From the NCBI RefSeq assembly GCF_037975245.1, contig NC_092574.1:11185213-11249212 (forward strand): 64,000 nt of DNA, written 5' to 3'. The notes under the pieces are model-generated. The model saw only the letters and a program-made list of their open reading frames with translations, was not told the DNA's origin and did not search any database. Position numbers and translations under genes: made by a program. The stretch comes from Apostichopus japonicus (lineage: Eukaryota; Echinodermata; Holothuroidea; Aspidochirotida; Stichopodidae). Shown piece after piece: positions 12,001-23,600 of the stretch; the first letter of the stretch is position 1; the number at the start of each line of letters is the position of its first letter.

Positions 12001-13944
12001 ATGCTTGTTTGACGTTCAACATGAGGTGGACCATTACTTGTCTTTGTAGTATAAATCTTGGGAAATGCTTATGACATTTACAAGCGTTGTTTGAGATCCA
12101 ATTATTCTTAATGTAGCGGTTGAATAAACAGTAAAATGGAAAATTTCTAACTTGACAGAGTGTTTGTCTATTCCTAACCGAGGCCATAGGTACGGATCCT
12201 AATGTTATTAACCTGTATACTTTCTTGACATGATATTCTCTAATCTCTGCATGTATTACTAGCTCATACGTAACTGGCTAGAAGGAATTTAAACTAAGTC
12301 GTCGATGTTCATTGTGTTCACCAGATAATGGTGACTGTATGTATGGGCCTGCAAGGCCTAAGTGAAGGTTACTTTGGTGCTTAAGTATTTCCATGAGGAT
12401 TCCATGAGGCTTAAGTATTTCCATGTTACTTGCCGCTCCTGAGTTACTAATATCTGAAAATTAATACATGTTACGTTAGTCCAATATCCAATTTGTCGTT
12501 AAAATATCATTCTATATATATATATATATATATTTATCTATATATATCTATATATATATATATATATCTTTATATATATATCTATATATATCTATATATA
12601 TATATCACTATATATCTATATCTATATATGTATGTGTATGTATGTATGTGTGCGTGTATGTGTGTATGTATATATATGTTTTCTTTTCTTCTTTTTTTTC
12701 GTTCAAAAGGAGTATTGGAGTTGGCACGTGTTCCACTTTGGCTCGAGTGGGAAGTATGTCGGCTCCAATTCTATTAATTTTGGGTGATTCTTGGGAGCCG
12801 CTTCCATTCTTAGTTTGCGGATCTCTCTCGTTATTGGTGTCATCGCTTATCTTAACACTTCCAGAAACTCGTAATAAAGCCCTTGCAGCGACTCTCGAAG
12901 ATGCTGAGACATTCATTGCAAGGTTAGTCTCTCTACTTGTCACTTAGAAAAGTCGCTCACATGAAGAATTATTCACTCTTGCATGCCCGGTGTATAGAAG
13001 GTGTTATTTGGCAGCGTGGTACATTCCTATGGTACATTCCTATATGACTATAACAACTTGGAATATTGGCAAAGAGCAAAGACATTTAGGGTTTTAAATG
13101 AATTCGAACCAGAGACCTCGATCCGGATCGCAAAGCCAGCGCTCTACCAACTGAGCCATCATCCAGCTCTATACTCGAGCCTGAGGAGTCCATGTTTATA
13201 TTTCTTTGCTATTTTCCATTGTTTCACAGTCAGTTTTCCGCTGTTCATATAATGTGGAAAATTATAAACATTTAGAATTGTGTTTCTCCTCAGATTTTGT
13301 TTTTATCGGATAAAGCGATCCTATTATGTAGTAACAAATTGCACCTGAAAACAAGAAGTACCAGCCGAATGTCCATTAACAGTTGATTTTTTTCTTAAAA
13401 ATAAAAAGTAAAACACCAAAAATCATTTGAGTACTACCCATTGTAATAATTCCATATCATGAGGTCAAATAAAACTGATTTTTTAATTTTTTTATTTCTG
13501 GGATTATGTAGTACAACACCCCACTAAAACGGTTTATCTCCTTAAATTACATGAAGCAAGGTCGATAAGCTTCACACGACCTCTGAGGAGTTATTCAAAT
13601 AACAGAGAAAACCCGGTCACTCCATTATCGAATCGGCAAAGTTCAATACCAGATCTAATGATGGTGCCTTTTCATAATTTAACAACTGGCATGCAGGGCA
13701 GGTAATCCATAAAAGTGTTGCAGGAAAAAACGTATATATAAAGTAAAGCAAAACAAGTTTAAATTAGGCCTTGTAATAAAAGAGTCATTAATAAAATGTA
13801 TCTAATATTATGTTGCCTAACGAAACTAATTGAGTTTCAACATTATCCGTATACAAAACCCTTTATGTTTTTACTTCCAGAAAGGGAAAGCCGAAAGAAA
13901 ACGATGGACAGAAAGATAGGAACTTTGACGACACTGTAGCGTGA
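89..13944 (+). CDS. SLC22-family organic ion transporter, 3' nine coding exons (5' end outside window)
   Basis: Exons 89-192, 4178-4332, 7561-7729, 8845-8965, 9533-9633, 10098-10309, 11785-11893, 12710-12922 and 13881-13944 join in phase to 415 aa ending in TGA. SLC22 proteins are plasma-membrane MFS carriers for organic cations, anions or zwitterions. Family marks in order: FDLVCDYK and [12 protein letters not shown] (MFS loop 2-3), TELVGPSKR (exon 3), LPESPRWLM before the large cytoplasmic loop (exon 4), SPLGRRYSM (exon 6), then [14 protein letters not shown] and ARVGSMSAP across exons 7-8, and LPETRNKAL near the C terminus. Usual length is about 550 aa, so TM1 and the large extracellular loop (about 130 aa) lie left of position 89. 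In the loop 2-3 motif the usual basic residue after SD is Val, encoded across the exon 1/2 junction. Three introns use a GTTAG donor. The subfamily and substrate cannot be decided here. Confidence 0.93.
2298..2575. repeat. Tandem repeat, about 110 bp x 2.5
   Basis: Successive diverged units each carry CAAGTCAAACGAG-like and TGCCAGCATAAAAATACTG-like blocks (starts near 2303, 2411 and 2523). It lies inside the 957-4030 element and has no coding signal. Confidence 0.6.
2631..2865 (+). mobile_element. Truncated hAT-like MITE, family B (CAGTGGCGTAGGAA)
   Basis: It begins CAGTGGCGTAGGAAGGTAC and runs through the ATTTGGTGC / CATTTGGAAATGAAAAAGG blocks to a G-run, matching the complete copies at 46992 and 23881. 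The right terminus (TTCCTACGCCACTG) is missing, so this is a truncated copy nested in the 957-4030 element. Confidence 0.8.
5171..6507. mobile_element. hAT-like non-autonomous transposon, 1.34 kb
   Basis: TIRs CAGGGGCGTATCCAGG (5171) and CCTGGATACGCCCCTG (ending 6507) are flanked by a direct repeat GTACAAC at 5164-5170 and 6508-6514. CAGGGGCG ends are typical of hAT elements, which normally make 8-bp duplications; only 7 bp match here. Near the left end (5380-5460) it holds the family A core with GTAGCGCCACCATGAG and GGCGCGAAGCGTAC, shared with elements at 14131, 34475, 47960 and 48985. A 174-codon ORF at 5861-6385 reads through G-rich sequence and shows no transposase motif. The element sits in SLC22 intron 2 (4333-7560); I see nothing else in the rest of that intron. 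Confidence 0.88.
8013..8560. repeat. Degenerate AT-rich tandem repeat in SLC22 intron 3
   Basis: About twenty imperfect units of roughly 25-35 bp share the theme TATTAAGTATATACAAA-TATCCA. A 68-codon ORF here (7977-8183) is a by-product of the repeat. Confidence 0.75.
9648..9676. repeat. Perfect 14-bp inverted repeat just after SLC22 exon 5
   Basis: ATGGAGCTATAAAC and GTTTATAGCTCCAT are exact reverse complements separated by one base. The structure begins 14 nt inside the intron, after the donor at 9634, so it could fold in the pre-mRNA next to the 5' splice site. Confidence 0.7.
9793..9894. repeat. 102-nt hairpin with 38-nt arms in SLC22 intron 5
   Basis: Arm 9793-9830 (starts ATGGAAATTCACTGCGA) pairs with arm 9857-9894 (ends TCGCAGTGAATTTCCAT) with two mismatches and a 26-nt loop. 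Size and pairing fit a small palindromic MITE or a hairpin RNA precursor. No TSD is evident. Confidence 0.7.
11059..11186 (+). mobile_element. hAT-like MITE fragment, family C
   Basis: It starts CAGGGGGTATAG-CAAGCTTCC and contains AAAAAGTGGGGG, ACAACATC and CTCATTCAACAACCACCACT blocks that match the fuller copy at 57725-57998. It ends near CTCCTACCCCC and is internally deleted. It sits in SLC22 intron 6. Confidence 0.65.
12512..12680. repeat. TA/ATCT/TGTA microsatellite before SLC22 exon 8
   Basis: Low-complexity (TA)n with ATCTATA interruptions, passing into TGTATG repeats and ending about 30 bp before the exon 8 acceptor at 12708-12709. ORFs crossing it are artefacts apart from the exon itself. 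Confidence 0.95.
13095..13170 (-). repeat. tRNA-derived sequence (tRNA-Ala-like), antisense, in SLC22 intron 8
   Basis: On the minus strand, a box A-like TGGCTCAGTTGGTAGAGC is followed by an anticodon arm with a TTTGCGA loop (anticodon TGC, Ala) and a box B GGTTCGAATTC. The anticodon stem has one mismatch and the acceptor and T stems pair poorly. I take it as a tRNA pseudogene or SINE head rather than a working tRNA gene. Confidence 0.55.
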
Positions 13945-14130
13945 CGAAACTACATATGGAAATCTAGATTAGACATCACAGGCATGAAATTGGTGGCAGC
14001 ATTCATTTCACAGGGAACGTGTATATACTTTATAATAACTTGGATTGTAGAACACACATTTAGATTTAAATGACGGTAATTTTATTAGAAAGAAATTAAA
14101 TCTCACATATCATAAACATTGATCTGCTCA

Positions 14131-14398
14131 CAGGCGCGTAGCGAGGAATTTGCCAAGGGAGGGGCGTAGCCTGTATATATAGGCAAACTATCTGAGCGTA
14201 GCGCCAGCATGAGTTGGCGCGAAGCGTACAAGAAAATTTTGGCCGAAAATGCCTCCAAATAAATGGCACTTCCCAGGCTTTGTAAGTTGTATCTAAGCAT
14301 TTTCTATTTTGAAATTACTAGCGATATTATAAAAAAAATATGCTTAAGGAGGGGGCGGTCGCCCCCTTCGCCCCCCCTCCCCCTTGGCTACGCGTCTG
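14131..14398. mobile_element. hAT-like MITE, family A, 268 bp
   Basis: Ends CAGGCGCGTAGCGAGG and GGCTACGCGTCTG. Flanks TCTGCTCA (14123-14130) and TCTACTCA (14399-14406) form an 8-bp target duplication with one mismatch, as expected for hAT. The core has the GTAGCGCCAGCATGAG / GGCGCGAAGCGTAC imperfect palindrome. The element lies about 190 bp downstream of the SLC22 stop, in the probable 3' UTR or flank. Confidence 0.9.
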
Positions 14399-14406
14399 TC
14401 TACTCA

Positions 14407-16929
14407 TGCATGGCAAAACGAAATTTTACGACATAAAAACTCAAAATAGAAGTGTAGGCCTATACCGTAATCATTTTAATCTCAAAGCATCGTGACTGTG
14501 ACCAGGAAAATGTCACAAAAACCTCGAGTTTCTGCTGAGTGGGTTATTCGACATCATTCTGTCTGGTTTTGGGGTATTCTGCACGTTTTAACCGGAAGTG
14601 AGCGGTATTTTTTTGGTTATCAAAATTAAACTAAAATTTTATGTTACATTCTTACAACAAAAATGATATTGTAGCCAGGAAAAATAAAAATCATGGGTTT
14701 TTAAAATCTTCTACAAACCTTGTAGAGGACATCAATGTTTTGAGCGAGTACAAAATCTTGAGTACTAATTGTACAATGTGTTGTCGCACCGTCGGGTACG
14801 AGTCGTACATGTTATATATACTTCATTTTCCGTTTTGCTCTGAGTGCGAGTATATAAAAACCATGAGAAGGATTCAAGTATATGGAAGATTGACTCAAGT
14901 CATACTTTTCATACTAAAATTACATTTTGTTATCATTTCGCTCTGAGTTGGTTATGTGATGTAAAAGACGTATTTCGGCAGTACGTTGTCGGAATACTGG
15001 AAAAGTAGTTTTACTTTAATCTACCGTTAATATAGTAACTCGATGCTTAATATTTCTTTCAGTCTTCGATCTTCTTGTATATGCAGTAAATTTTTGACTT
15101 TTTGTTTCTGATTAAAATACATGCACGGTCGGTAAACCTGTATTACTGTAGGTGAAATATGTATAGGGCCTAAACATGTACGTTATCTAGTTTTACCAAA
15201 ACTATAAGCTAAATACAGTCTTTAAATTTGAAGCGACCACGATACATCGGATATTTGTCGGTAATGCTTATAAGCGAACACACCAGCAACTTAAACTTTC
15301 ATTTGTGTTTATTCACCCTGACGTCCTACTTCCACACGCTCGTCTTGAACATCATTGTTTGTGTCAACGATCGAATCGAAAATATCCACTTCATATGAAA
15401 AGGTTGTGAGATGTTTTATCGGCTGCATACAGACTGCAATTTAGTTTTTATTGTCATGGTCATAATGACGATTAAACGGAACTACTCCATGTGTTATGTC
15501 GGAGGCACCCCTGTCGTAACAAGATTTTTGATGTAATCGGTTTAACAATACAAAGAAGACAATATATCAAAGAAAAATTAACTGTTGGTTTCTTTCTATT
15601 GTTTTTATTTTTATTTTTTCATTTTTTTTAATTCCGAAACTGCACTTTATAGGCTTATGAAAACCCCCAAAGGAACTTGCATGACGTCATCAACATGTCA
15701 CATTGACAGCATGAGCAGTGACTATAAAATTCCAAAGAGTGGGGTGTAATGGAGGGCGACCGGGGGGGGGGGAGGGGCGGGACAGACATTTTGGAAGTTC
15801 AAAAGGGCAAGACTATACTTTAACTTTTTGCATGAAATTCAAAATTGTGACAAAGTTGAAGGTCATATACTATGGGTCGTAAATTTACCACCAATATGTA
15901 TGTTGATCGATTTCGAGACCGACTCGGGCAGTTTGTGATCAACTACAGTGACTAAATGAGCAGGGTTTGAAAAATGAACCAACAAAAGCAGCTTTATGTA
16001 CACTGTGATTGGCCGGGGTGCAGGACCCCAGAAGCTGCCTGCATGAGGGGCGGGGAACAGGGGAGACACCTCCGGAAGCTCAATAGTTTTCAGATATCCC
16101 TTGTTCTCTCGTATCGAGTTTAATTCATTATACACATGTGAGGGAGAGGGAGGGAAATTTTATTTCTATGGACTTTATTCCGAAGCCCCGGTGGGGGTGC
16201 AGAGGGCCCAACCCCCAGAAGTTGTAAGTTTTCGAGATATTTCTCGATGTCTCGTGAGACTTTAAAGCAGAAAACACATGTCAGAAAGAAGAATTCGAAC
16301 AAATTTTTTCAGTTTTGATATACCGCAGCCGACTGGGTGAGGGATGGGCAACTCGGGGAAGCACATGATTTGTGGGAATGAACCCCCTCCCCCGAGTAAC
16401 TCGCCCTTGGCGCCACTTGGCAGGATGGCAGCCCTTTGCCATCACGGGTGAATGACCTTGCCAAAATGACACTAATGTGACATCATATACCCCACTCAGC
16501 TCGATTTCCGAGTGTGTTCGTTATCGCCAAATTCGCAACTTTTAAATGTATGATGTACGATCATAACTTCGTAAAATTAGAGTTACAGCACAGACGAAGT
16601 AGATGGCACGATTGAGAAATATAATATAAATACAGAGCCGTGCCTGTTTTACGTTTGGGATTAGGCCTAGCCACGCTTAGCTAGCTACATATGCATAATG
16701 CATTGCGGTCAGATCTAGTGCGAACGTTCATACGGACAACAAACTATCAGTATCACATAGTTGTGTGTCCTATTTCTACGACGTAATTGGTTACTGGAGA
16801 GACTTAGAAAGTAACGTGTTTCATTCAGTTTCTTCGTGTTATTTATGGGCTGTATAGACATTCTTTTGTTTAACGATTTAGACTTGAAGCCTAAGTGTTA
16901 ACAACTTTGGATAGCGCAGACGTAGTCTA
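14407..16929. other. Intergenic; G-rich repeat debris, no gene seen
   Basis: No exon-like segment with matching splice sites was found. From about 15745 to 16480 several GGGG-rich blocks recur with phrases such as GGAAGCTCAATAGTTTTC and AGAAGTTGTAAGTTTTCG, each followed by AGATAT-TCTCG. They look like diverged copies of one repeat. ORFs of 60-90 codons on the minus strand here have no recognisable content. Confidence 0.55.
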
Positions 16930-17240
16930 CGCAACGCACTGTTAATGTTATAGCCTAGGCTAGGCCTGACTACTTTGCATTTTAGGCTAGACCTAGCCTA
17001 GGCCTAGGATCTAGGCTAACGTTAAACCCTGTTAACGTCGAGGTCAAGTTTTTGAAGTGCATCACTATTACTAGGCTTTAAACCCTTATGTATACTGCAT
17101 AGACCTAAACTACGTGGACCTAACCCAGTCTTTGTCTGTGCTAAGTTTATTGCTTTATGAAACTGCCTTAACGCTTGATCTAGACCTAGGCTAGTTCACA
17201 TCTTTGATAAGACTGTAATACTAATACAGAAATTACAACT
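16930..17240. repeat. TAGGCCTAG-rich tract upstream of the CCDC73-like gene
   Basis: Many overlapping short palindromes of the type CCTAGGCTAGGCC and TAGACCTAGG. Similar tracts occur at about 32520-32590 and 54235-54255. Function is unknown. Confidence 0.6.
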
Positions 17241-17396
17241 TACAAGTAGGCCTAGGCTAGATGCTTAAGTTAGACTACGAAGTGCGATGCTACGTTTGTA
17301 GGCTATAGCCTGGTTCAACAGCAAAAGGCTATAGCCTACAAACGTGGCATCGCACTTCGTAGTCTAACTTAAGCATCTAGCCTAGGCCTACTTGTA
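17241..17396. repeat. Near-perfect long hairpin: 71-nt arms, 14-nt loop
   Basis: Arm 17241-17311 (TACAAGTAGGCCTAGG... to ...AGGCTATAGCCT) is the reverse complement of arm 17326-17396 with a single mismatch (T/C within GATGCTACGTTTG / CAAACGTGGCATC). The loop is GGTTCAACAGCAAA. It sits about 480 bp upstream of the CCDC73-like start codon. Candidates are a young inverted duplication, a foldback element or a double-stranded RNA source. Confidence 0.92.
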
Positions 17397-17878
17397 TCGT
17401 AAAGCAATTCTACATGGTTGAAGGGGGGGGGGGGCATAAATATAGGACTAGCCTAGTATAGTCGAAGTACCTCGAGCAAGGTTAACAATTTTGTTTTGTT
17501 AGATCATCTGTTCATTGTTTGTGTTCAGTGTACAGAACAAAAGGAGTATCTCCAAATGATGCATTCTAATCCTACTCTAGACCTGCCAGGGACAAGACCT
17601 TTCTTTTGTAAAAGAAAAGGCTAGTGCACCATAGTCTATAGTACGTGCCATAGATAAGGTACCAAAACGATTCCATTGTTAGCAAAGATACTACGTAAGA
17701 ATTGCGTTAACTACCAAAGTATAGATGTGCACAAAATCTAGATCTATCGCCTAATAGATGCAAAAATTAGACCCGAGTGTAAGTTGTATATGTAAGCCCA
17801 ATGCAACAGGACTGGAAGAAATAATCACTGAAAATATTTTACCTTTTTCTTGAAGTCTGCGATAGTGAGAATTCAACT

Positions 17879-19066
17879 ATGGCCTGTCCGACAGAAAGTA
17901 AAGAATCTAGTGAGTTTGGAGGACCAGTTCACCCCAACATAGATGATGATCTAAAGTACATGGTCATTCAGCTTTGTGAGGAAGTCAATTTCTTACGGGT
18001 AAGAAGAACTGGTTACTACTAAACAACTACAAGGAAACATTCTCGCTTAATATGGCCAGATAAAACTTTATCTGCATATCTGGATTGACTCTATATCCAG
18101 TTACATCTGGCTTTATATTGCCAGATAAAACTTTATATGCCTATCTGGATTGACTCTATATCCAGTTATATCTGGCTTTATATGGCCATATCAAACTTTA
18201 TATGCCTATCTGGATTGACTCTATATCCAGTTATATCTGGCTTTATATTGCCAGATAAAACTTTATATGCCTATCTGGATTGACTCTATATCCAGTTATA
18301 TCTGGCTTTATATGGCCATATCAAACTTGTTATGGATATCTGGCTTACATTTATATCAAGATCTATCTGGCTTTATATGGCCATATCAAACTTGATATGC
18401 ATATCTGGCTTACAATTATATCAAGATATATCTGGCTTTAAAGCCATATCAAACTTGATATGCATATCTGGCTTACAATTATATCAAGATATATCTGGCT
18501 TTAAAGCCATATCAAACTTGATATGCATATCTGGCTTACAATTATTACAACTGATAATATTGGAAATGTTTGTCTTTTTTATATTTTCGGATTCTTAGCT
18601 TGATTATTTTTTCCCCGTTCACCATAGATGACAAAGAAGGAATCAGAGGAAAGGATGAGACATCTTGTGATAGAGCAACATAAACACGAGAGAGAGCTGG
18701 TCAGTTCACAATCCTCTCAAGTAACTGATAAATAAATCTCCGTATATTTGTGTGGTGAAGTAACATTAGTTCATGTTTAAGTTTTTATTTTAAATGTACT
18801 ACGTAATAGCTATTTGGTTTTCTTAATTTTCCTCTACTAGGATGATTGGATACCTTTGAAGATATCTTATAGGTTATTGCACTTGTGTTTCTTTTACAGG
18901 AGGATGAAATTCTGAAGAACAGCATTCTAAGAGACAAACATGAACAGAAGTTACTAGACCTAGATCGGTCTTACCAAGATGACATTAAGCGTCTCAATCG
19001 AGAAAAGGTTTGTTACCAGAGAAATACCAACCCCTTACCTTCAACGACTGCTGATTATAGTATATG

Positions 19067-19111
<45 letters not shown>

Positions 19112-19125
19112 ATAGTATATGTATT

Positions 19126-19159
<34 letters not shown>

Positions 19160-19762
19160 GCATGGTGGGCTCATAATTGACGCACTTAAGGATTTGATCA
19201 ATGATGTCTATCAAGGAAAAATCCAAATCACTCAACTGTATGTGTTTTTCATATGGGTAGTTCCTCAGAAATGTTATGATCTAAAAGTATTTAAGGTTCT
19301 GTGCTTATGCACCGTACAATTCAGCAGAATTTGACCACAAAATGTCTGCTGTATCAAGTTCTTACATACCCCTAAATTGACACATTTGTCGATAAGCTAA
19401 CTGTAGTGTAGGCCTTAGTAAACATCCATTGACTTTAGATGCTGTTTGCTATGCTCTGAGCCTCTAAGCTCAGACATGTCAGGCCCCAGAGAGTAGTGTT
19501 TTCATATTGAGATAATGTTGGTCATTTTTAGGGTGTAAGATTTCCAAATGCCCAAAAAACATGCAAAAATGGGGGAGGGTGTTAAAAGCTTAAAAAATAC
19601 CACAATTTGGTCAGCAAATAGCTGAAATGAAATCAAACTCATGAAATATGTATTTCTGCTTGACTTCAAAGAGTTTAGGTGGCCTGCTGTATCTTTGCTA
19701 GTAATAATTGAAGGTGCGTCAATTACGGGGGTGCGTCAATTATGATGCCTTTACTATATATA

Positions 19763-19849
<87 letters not shown>

Positions 19850-20554
19850 CATTAACATAAAGTATGTTCAAAGTATCTCTTTCGAGATCCGGCTTTAGGA
19901 ATCACAAATGATTTTCGAGTTGGTTAGCATCATGTTTGATCTCTAGAGTAAGGCAAAATATGTCACCAAAAACAGAACTAGTATTGTTCGATACAGGTGA
20001 CAAACGCCTACAGTGGAATTACGATCTACCTTACCGGTTTCGAACCTCTGGACATACAATCAGCGTCCATAGCCTAGTGGTTAGGGTGTCCGCGTACAGA
20101 GCGGGAGGCCCGTGGTTCGAATCCCGGTGGAGGCTGAAAGTTTTTTCACTGTTCTTGATTTTCCAACTCATTACGATTTTCATTTATATATATTCATTTG
20201 CCTTTGTCGTTTACCTCCTTTGCATTAACATAAAGTATGTTCAAAGTATCTCTTTCGAGATCCGGCTTTAGGAATCACAAATGATTTTCGAGTTGGTTAG
20301 CATCATGTTTGATCTCTAGAGTAAGGCAAAATATGTCACCAAAAACAGAACTAGTATTGTTCGATACAGGTGACAAACGCCTACAGTGGAATTACGATCT
20401 ACCTTACCGGTTTCGAACCTCTGGACATACAATCAGCGTCCATAGCCTAGTGGTTAGGGTGTCCGCGTACAGAGCGGGAGGCCCGTGGTTCGAATCCCGG
20501 TGGAGGCTGAAAGTTTTTTCACTGTTCTTGATTTTCCAACTCATTACGATTTTC

Positions 20555-20614
<60 letters not shown>

Positions 20615-23600
20615 ATGTCTATGTCTATATCTATATATATATATATATATATAATAATATCGTGATATTTTCAGTGTTAGTATACCGTAGTATGTTGTAT
20701 GTTTCAGAGAGGTTTCGATTAACAATACCATGTACTAGTTTGGGTTTGGATTATACCAAATTTGTATGGTGACATTTCCACCCATGGCTAATGACTGACA
20801 AATCGATTGAAAAGAATGAATTTATTTCTCCATCGACAGAGCAAGCTAGTTTGGGAAAATGAGTCGTGGGAAAAAGATGTCAAATCAGTGAAAGATGAAG
20901 TAAGATCTTTACAGGTAAATTGCTTTGAAATAATATTGCAAATTCCATAAAATGTATGGACTTGAAATGATCGATATAGAGAGAATTCCAATTAATTTAA
21001 ACGTATTACTCTCTTGGGTTGCACTGGATGTTCAAATATGCATTTCATAAAGAATGAAAAGAAGCAGACGTTTTTGAATCACAATCCTGTAATTTAATGC
21101 TTATTAGATATGCATATCTCTAGTTAACCTTGTGTGATTGGGCATGCATAAACTATGCAATTTTTTTTTGTAGCAGTTAACAATTTTCTGACATTTGTTT
21201 ATTTCTTTCATGACGGTTTAAGATCCAAGTTGTTAAATAAACAGGCATAAATCAGGAAAACTATGATAAATATGCAGTACTTGTCAGAAAAACTTAGGCT
21301 AAGCTGCAGGATTTGTTTAATTTAAACAAGTATATACAATTTACTGTCGATAAAATATGATAGCCAAGGAGTAATTAGCTGAATTTGGTGCTGAATTTAA
21401 AAAACGTTGATTTAGTTTTTGATACTGTTTGGTGAATGATTTTTGTTCAACTCTTACTTAGGCTAGCAATGTGCAGACAGACTCCTGGTACCTGACTTAC
21501 TGTAATTTAAAAGACGTTATTATGTGGTCTAAATACAAATTTTCAAACTTGAACTGATGAATTTTTTCACAATTAAAACTGCGAGATGTAATGGGTTATA
21601 CAGTCTATGCCATTGTCACAAATAAAGATGGTATGTTTTAAATAAATATTCTAAATATGCCATTGATCCTAGTTCAAATAGTTGCAAAAATCAAACAGAC
21701 AGAGATTTTTAACAGGAAATATAAGAACAGTAGAGCATATTGTTTCTGCTGCTCTTGTGATTTATGCTGCAGTTATGTTTCAGTTTATTCCAAAAAGTTA
21801 ATTTCAATTTAACTTTAAACTACAAACTAATTGACATATGAATAGGAATGTTACACGATCCAAATGAAATGACTAACATTGTAATTTCTTTGAATTAAAA
21901 TTGCAACTATGAGACGTGCCTTTGACCAGACAATTTGCATAGGATTCTTGAAATGACTTATTATTTAACTCATTTTCTACTTTCAGCTTGAGAAATACAA
22001 CTTGGAGAGGATTATACGAGAGCAAAGCCATTTATTAAAGACACAAACCGCTGCTGGGGAATCTTGCATTAAGCAAGCATCAATCTTCGAGGAACAGTTT
22101 AAGGATATTAAACAATCTTTGGAGAAGTGCAATACTCAAGTGTTAATCTTATCGAAAGAAGGTAAGATAATCGAACATACACGAGATTGACGAGAAATAA
22201 ATTATTTACATAAATTTGTTTAACTTTGATTTAAAAGTTTTTGAATTTGTAATTGATGCACAGAAATACGATACGATATAACTTGAAACGATGATATAAT
22301 GTTTGGAACTTTGACAGTTCAATTAATGGAAGGGTATTCTAAGGTCAATCAGCAGTCAAGCAAATGCCGTAATGTAATTTACGTTCGCACTCTCCGTGTT
22401 GTACAAAAGCCAGCATCCAAAATATGCACACCTTGGCTCACGACATCAGCAAAGGTTCCGTGGGGCGAGTAAGGCAATACAAGCAGCAGCAAGTGGTTGG
22501 GAAAGAAACTAATCCATTATCAGTGATTCTGTCAATGTACCACCATGGTCAAAAAATTAAAATGATTGTCATCCAAAAATAATGTGATCTTTAGAATACT
22601 ATTGTAAACTAAGTATATTATTATTTGTTAAATTGGTGTTCTTGGAAAGCATAAGCTTTCTGTATAATTTCTGAATACATAATTGCAGGTACTAGAAGTA
22701 GAATAATTTCATGTTGTGTAATTGATTATATCTAGTTAAAGTTAAGTTAAATGTGGTTATTGTTATTCATTTATAAAATAACTTTACAATCACTAGTATT
22801 TTGGTAACCGTAAACTTAGCAAGACAAAGAGAAATAAAACCAAATCCGATCCAGCTGGTAGTTTGATATCCATATGATATCTGTCGTTGTTATGTCCTTT
22901 GTCCACAGTGAAAGAAGCTATGGTATTGAATGAGAGATTGAGCTTCATCAATACTCACAATGAGTGTATGAAGAGGAAACTAGAGAGTAAACTGGATGAG
23001 AAAGAGAGAATCATCTCGGAGTTAACGGTCAAGACGAAACTAAAAGAAACAACGTCAGGAATAAAACCACTCGAAATAGGAGCGATTGGATTTCTCGACA
23101 AAGAAGAACTGAAACAGGTAAGAAAACCGTAAACATGAAACAGCATGGGAATTATTTGATCTCAGATATGTGGTTGGTATGTTTTCTTTGTGACTCTAGA
23201 ATGGTTGATAAAATCTTTGTAGTTAGAAAATCCTAATTTGCCTCCTTCAATATGCCCATTTGGTTATTCCTATCGATCCTATATTTCCTCTTTATTTGAA
23301 CAGCTGAAAAGAAACGAAGAGCTATTGAAAAAGCAACTGGAGAGTTCTCATGAACGTAGTAAGGTAAGTTTTTTACGGATTAATATATCAAGCATGACTA
23401 TAACTTACAAAGAAGTAAACTGAATCTTTTTTTGGTCTTTTCTTCTTTCTTACTTGTATTAACATCGTTTTGCACACACAAGGACAACTGACGAAAATAT
23501 TGAACAACAGACTTTGATTAATGCTAAGAGTTATTGTGACATAAGCAAAACCACTTAGAATGTTATTTTCTCATGATTTCAAAGATAATAATTTATGAGT

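Larger units (their letters stand above)
19849..20576. repeat. Recent 373-bp tandem duplication containing a tRNA-derived SINE head
   Basis: 19849-20221 is repeated at 20222 onwards, offset 373 bp, with virtually no differences over more than 300 bp. The copies diverge only where the second passes into an AT microsatellite (about 20556-20654). Each copy contains a 72-nt tRNA-like block followed by TGAAAGTTTTTTCACTG. The identical ORFs at 19936 and 20309 are simply this duplication read in frame. Confidence 0.92.

Noticed and set aside
12493..12947. ORFs of 94, 111 and 101 codons over the TA microsatellite
   Set aside because: Only the part from 12710 to 12922 in one + frame is real (SLC22 exon 8); the rest is microsatellite translation or the opposite strand.
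20063..20134. A functional tRNA gene (also at 20436)
   Set aside because: The A and B boxes are good, but the anticodon would be ACA and the T stem has two mismatches; better read as a SINE head.
19936..20665. Two near-identical ORFs of 111 and 118 codons looking like paralogues
   Set aside because: They are the same 373-bp tandem duplication and read across a tRNA-derived SINE into an AT microsatellite.
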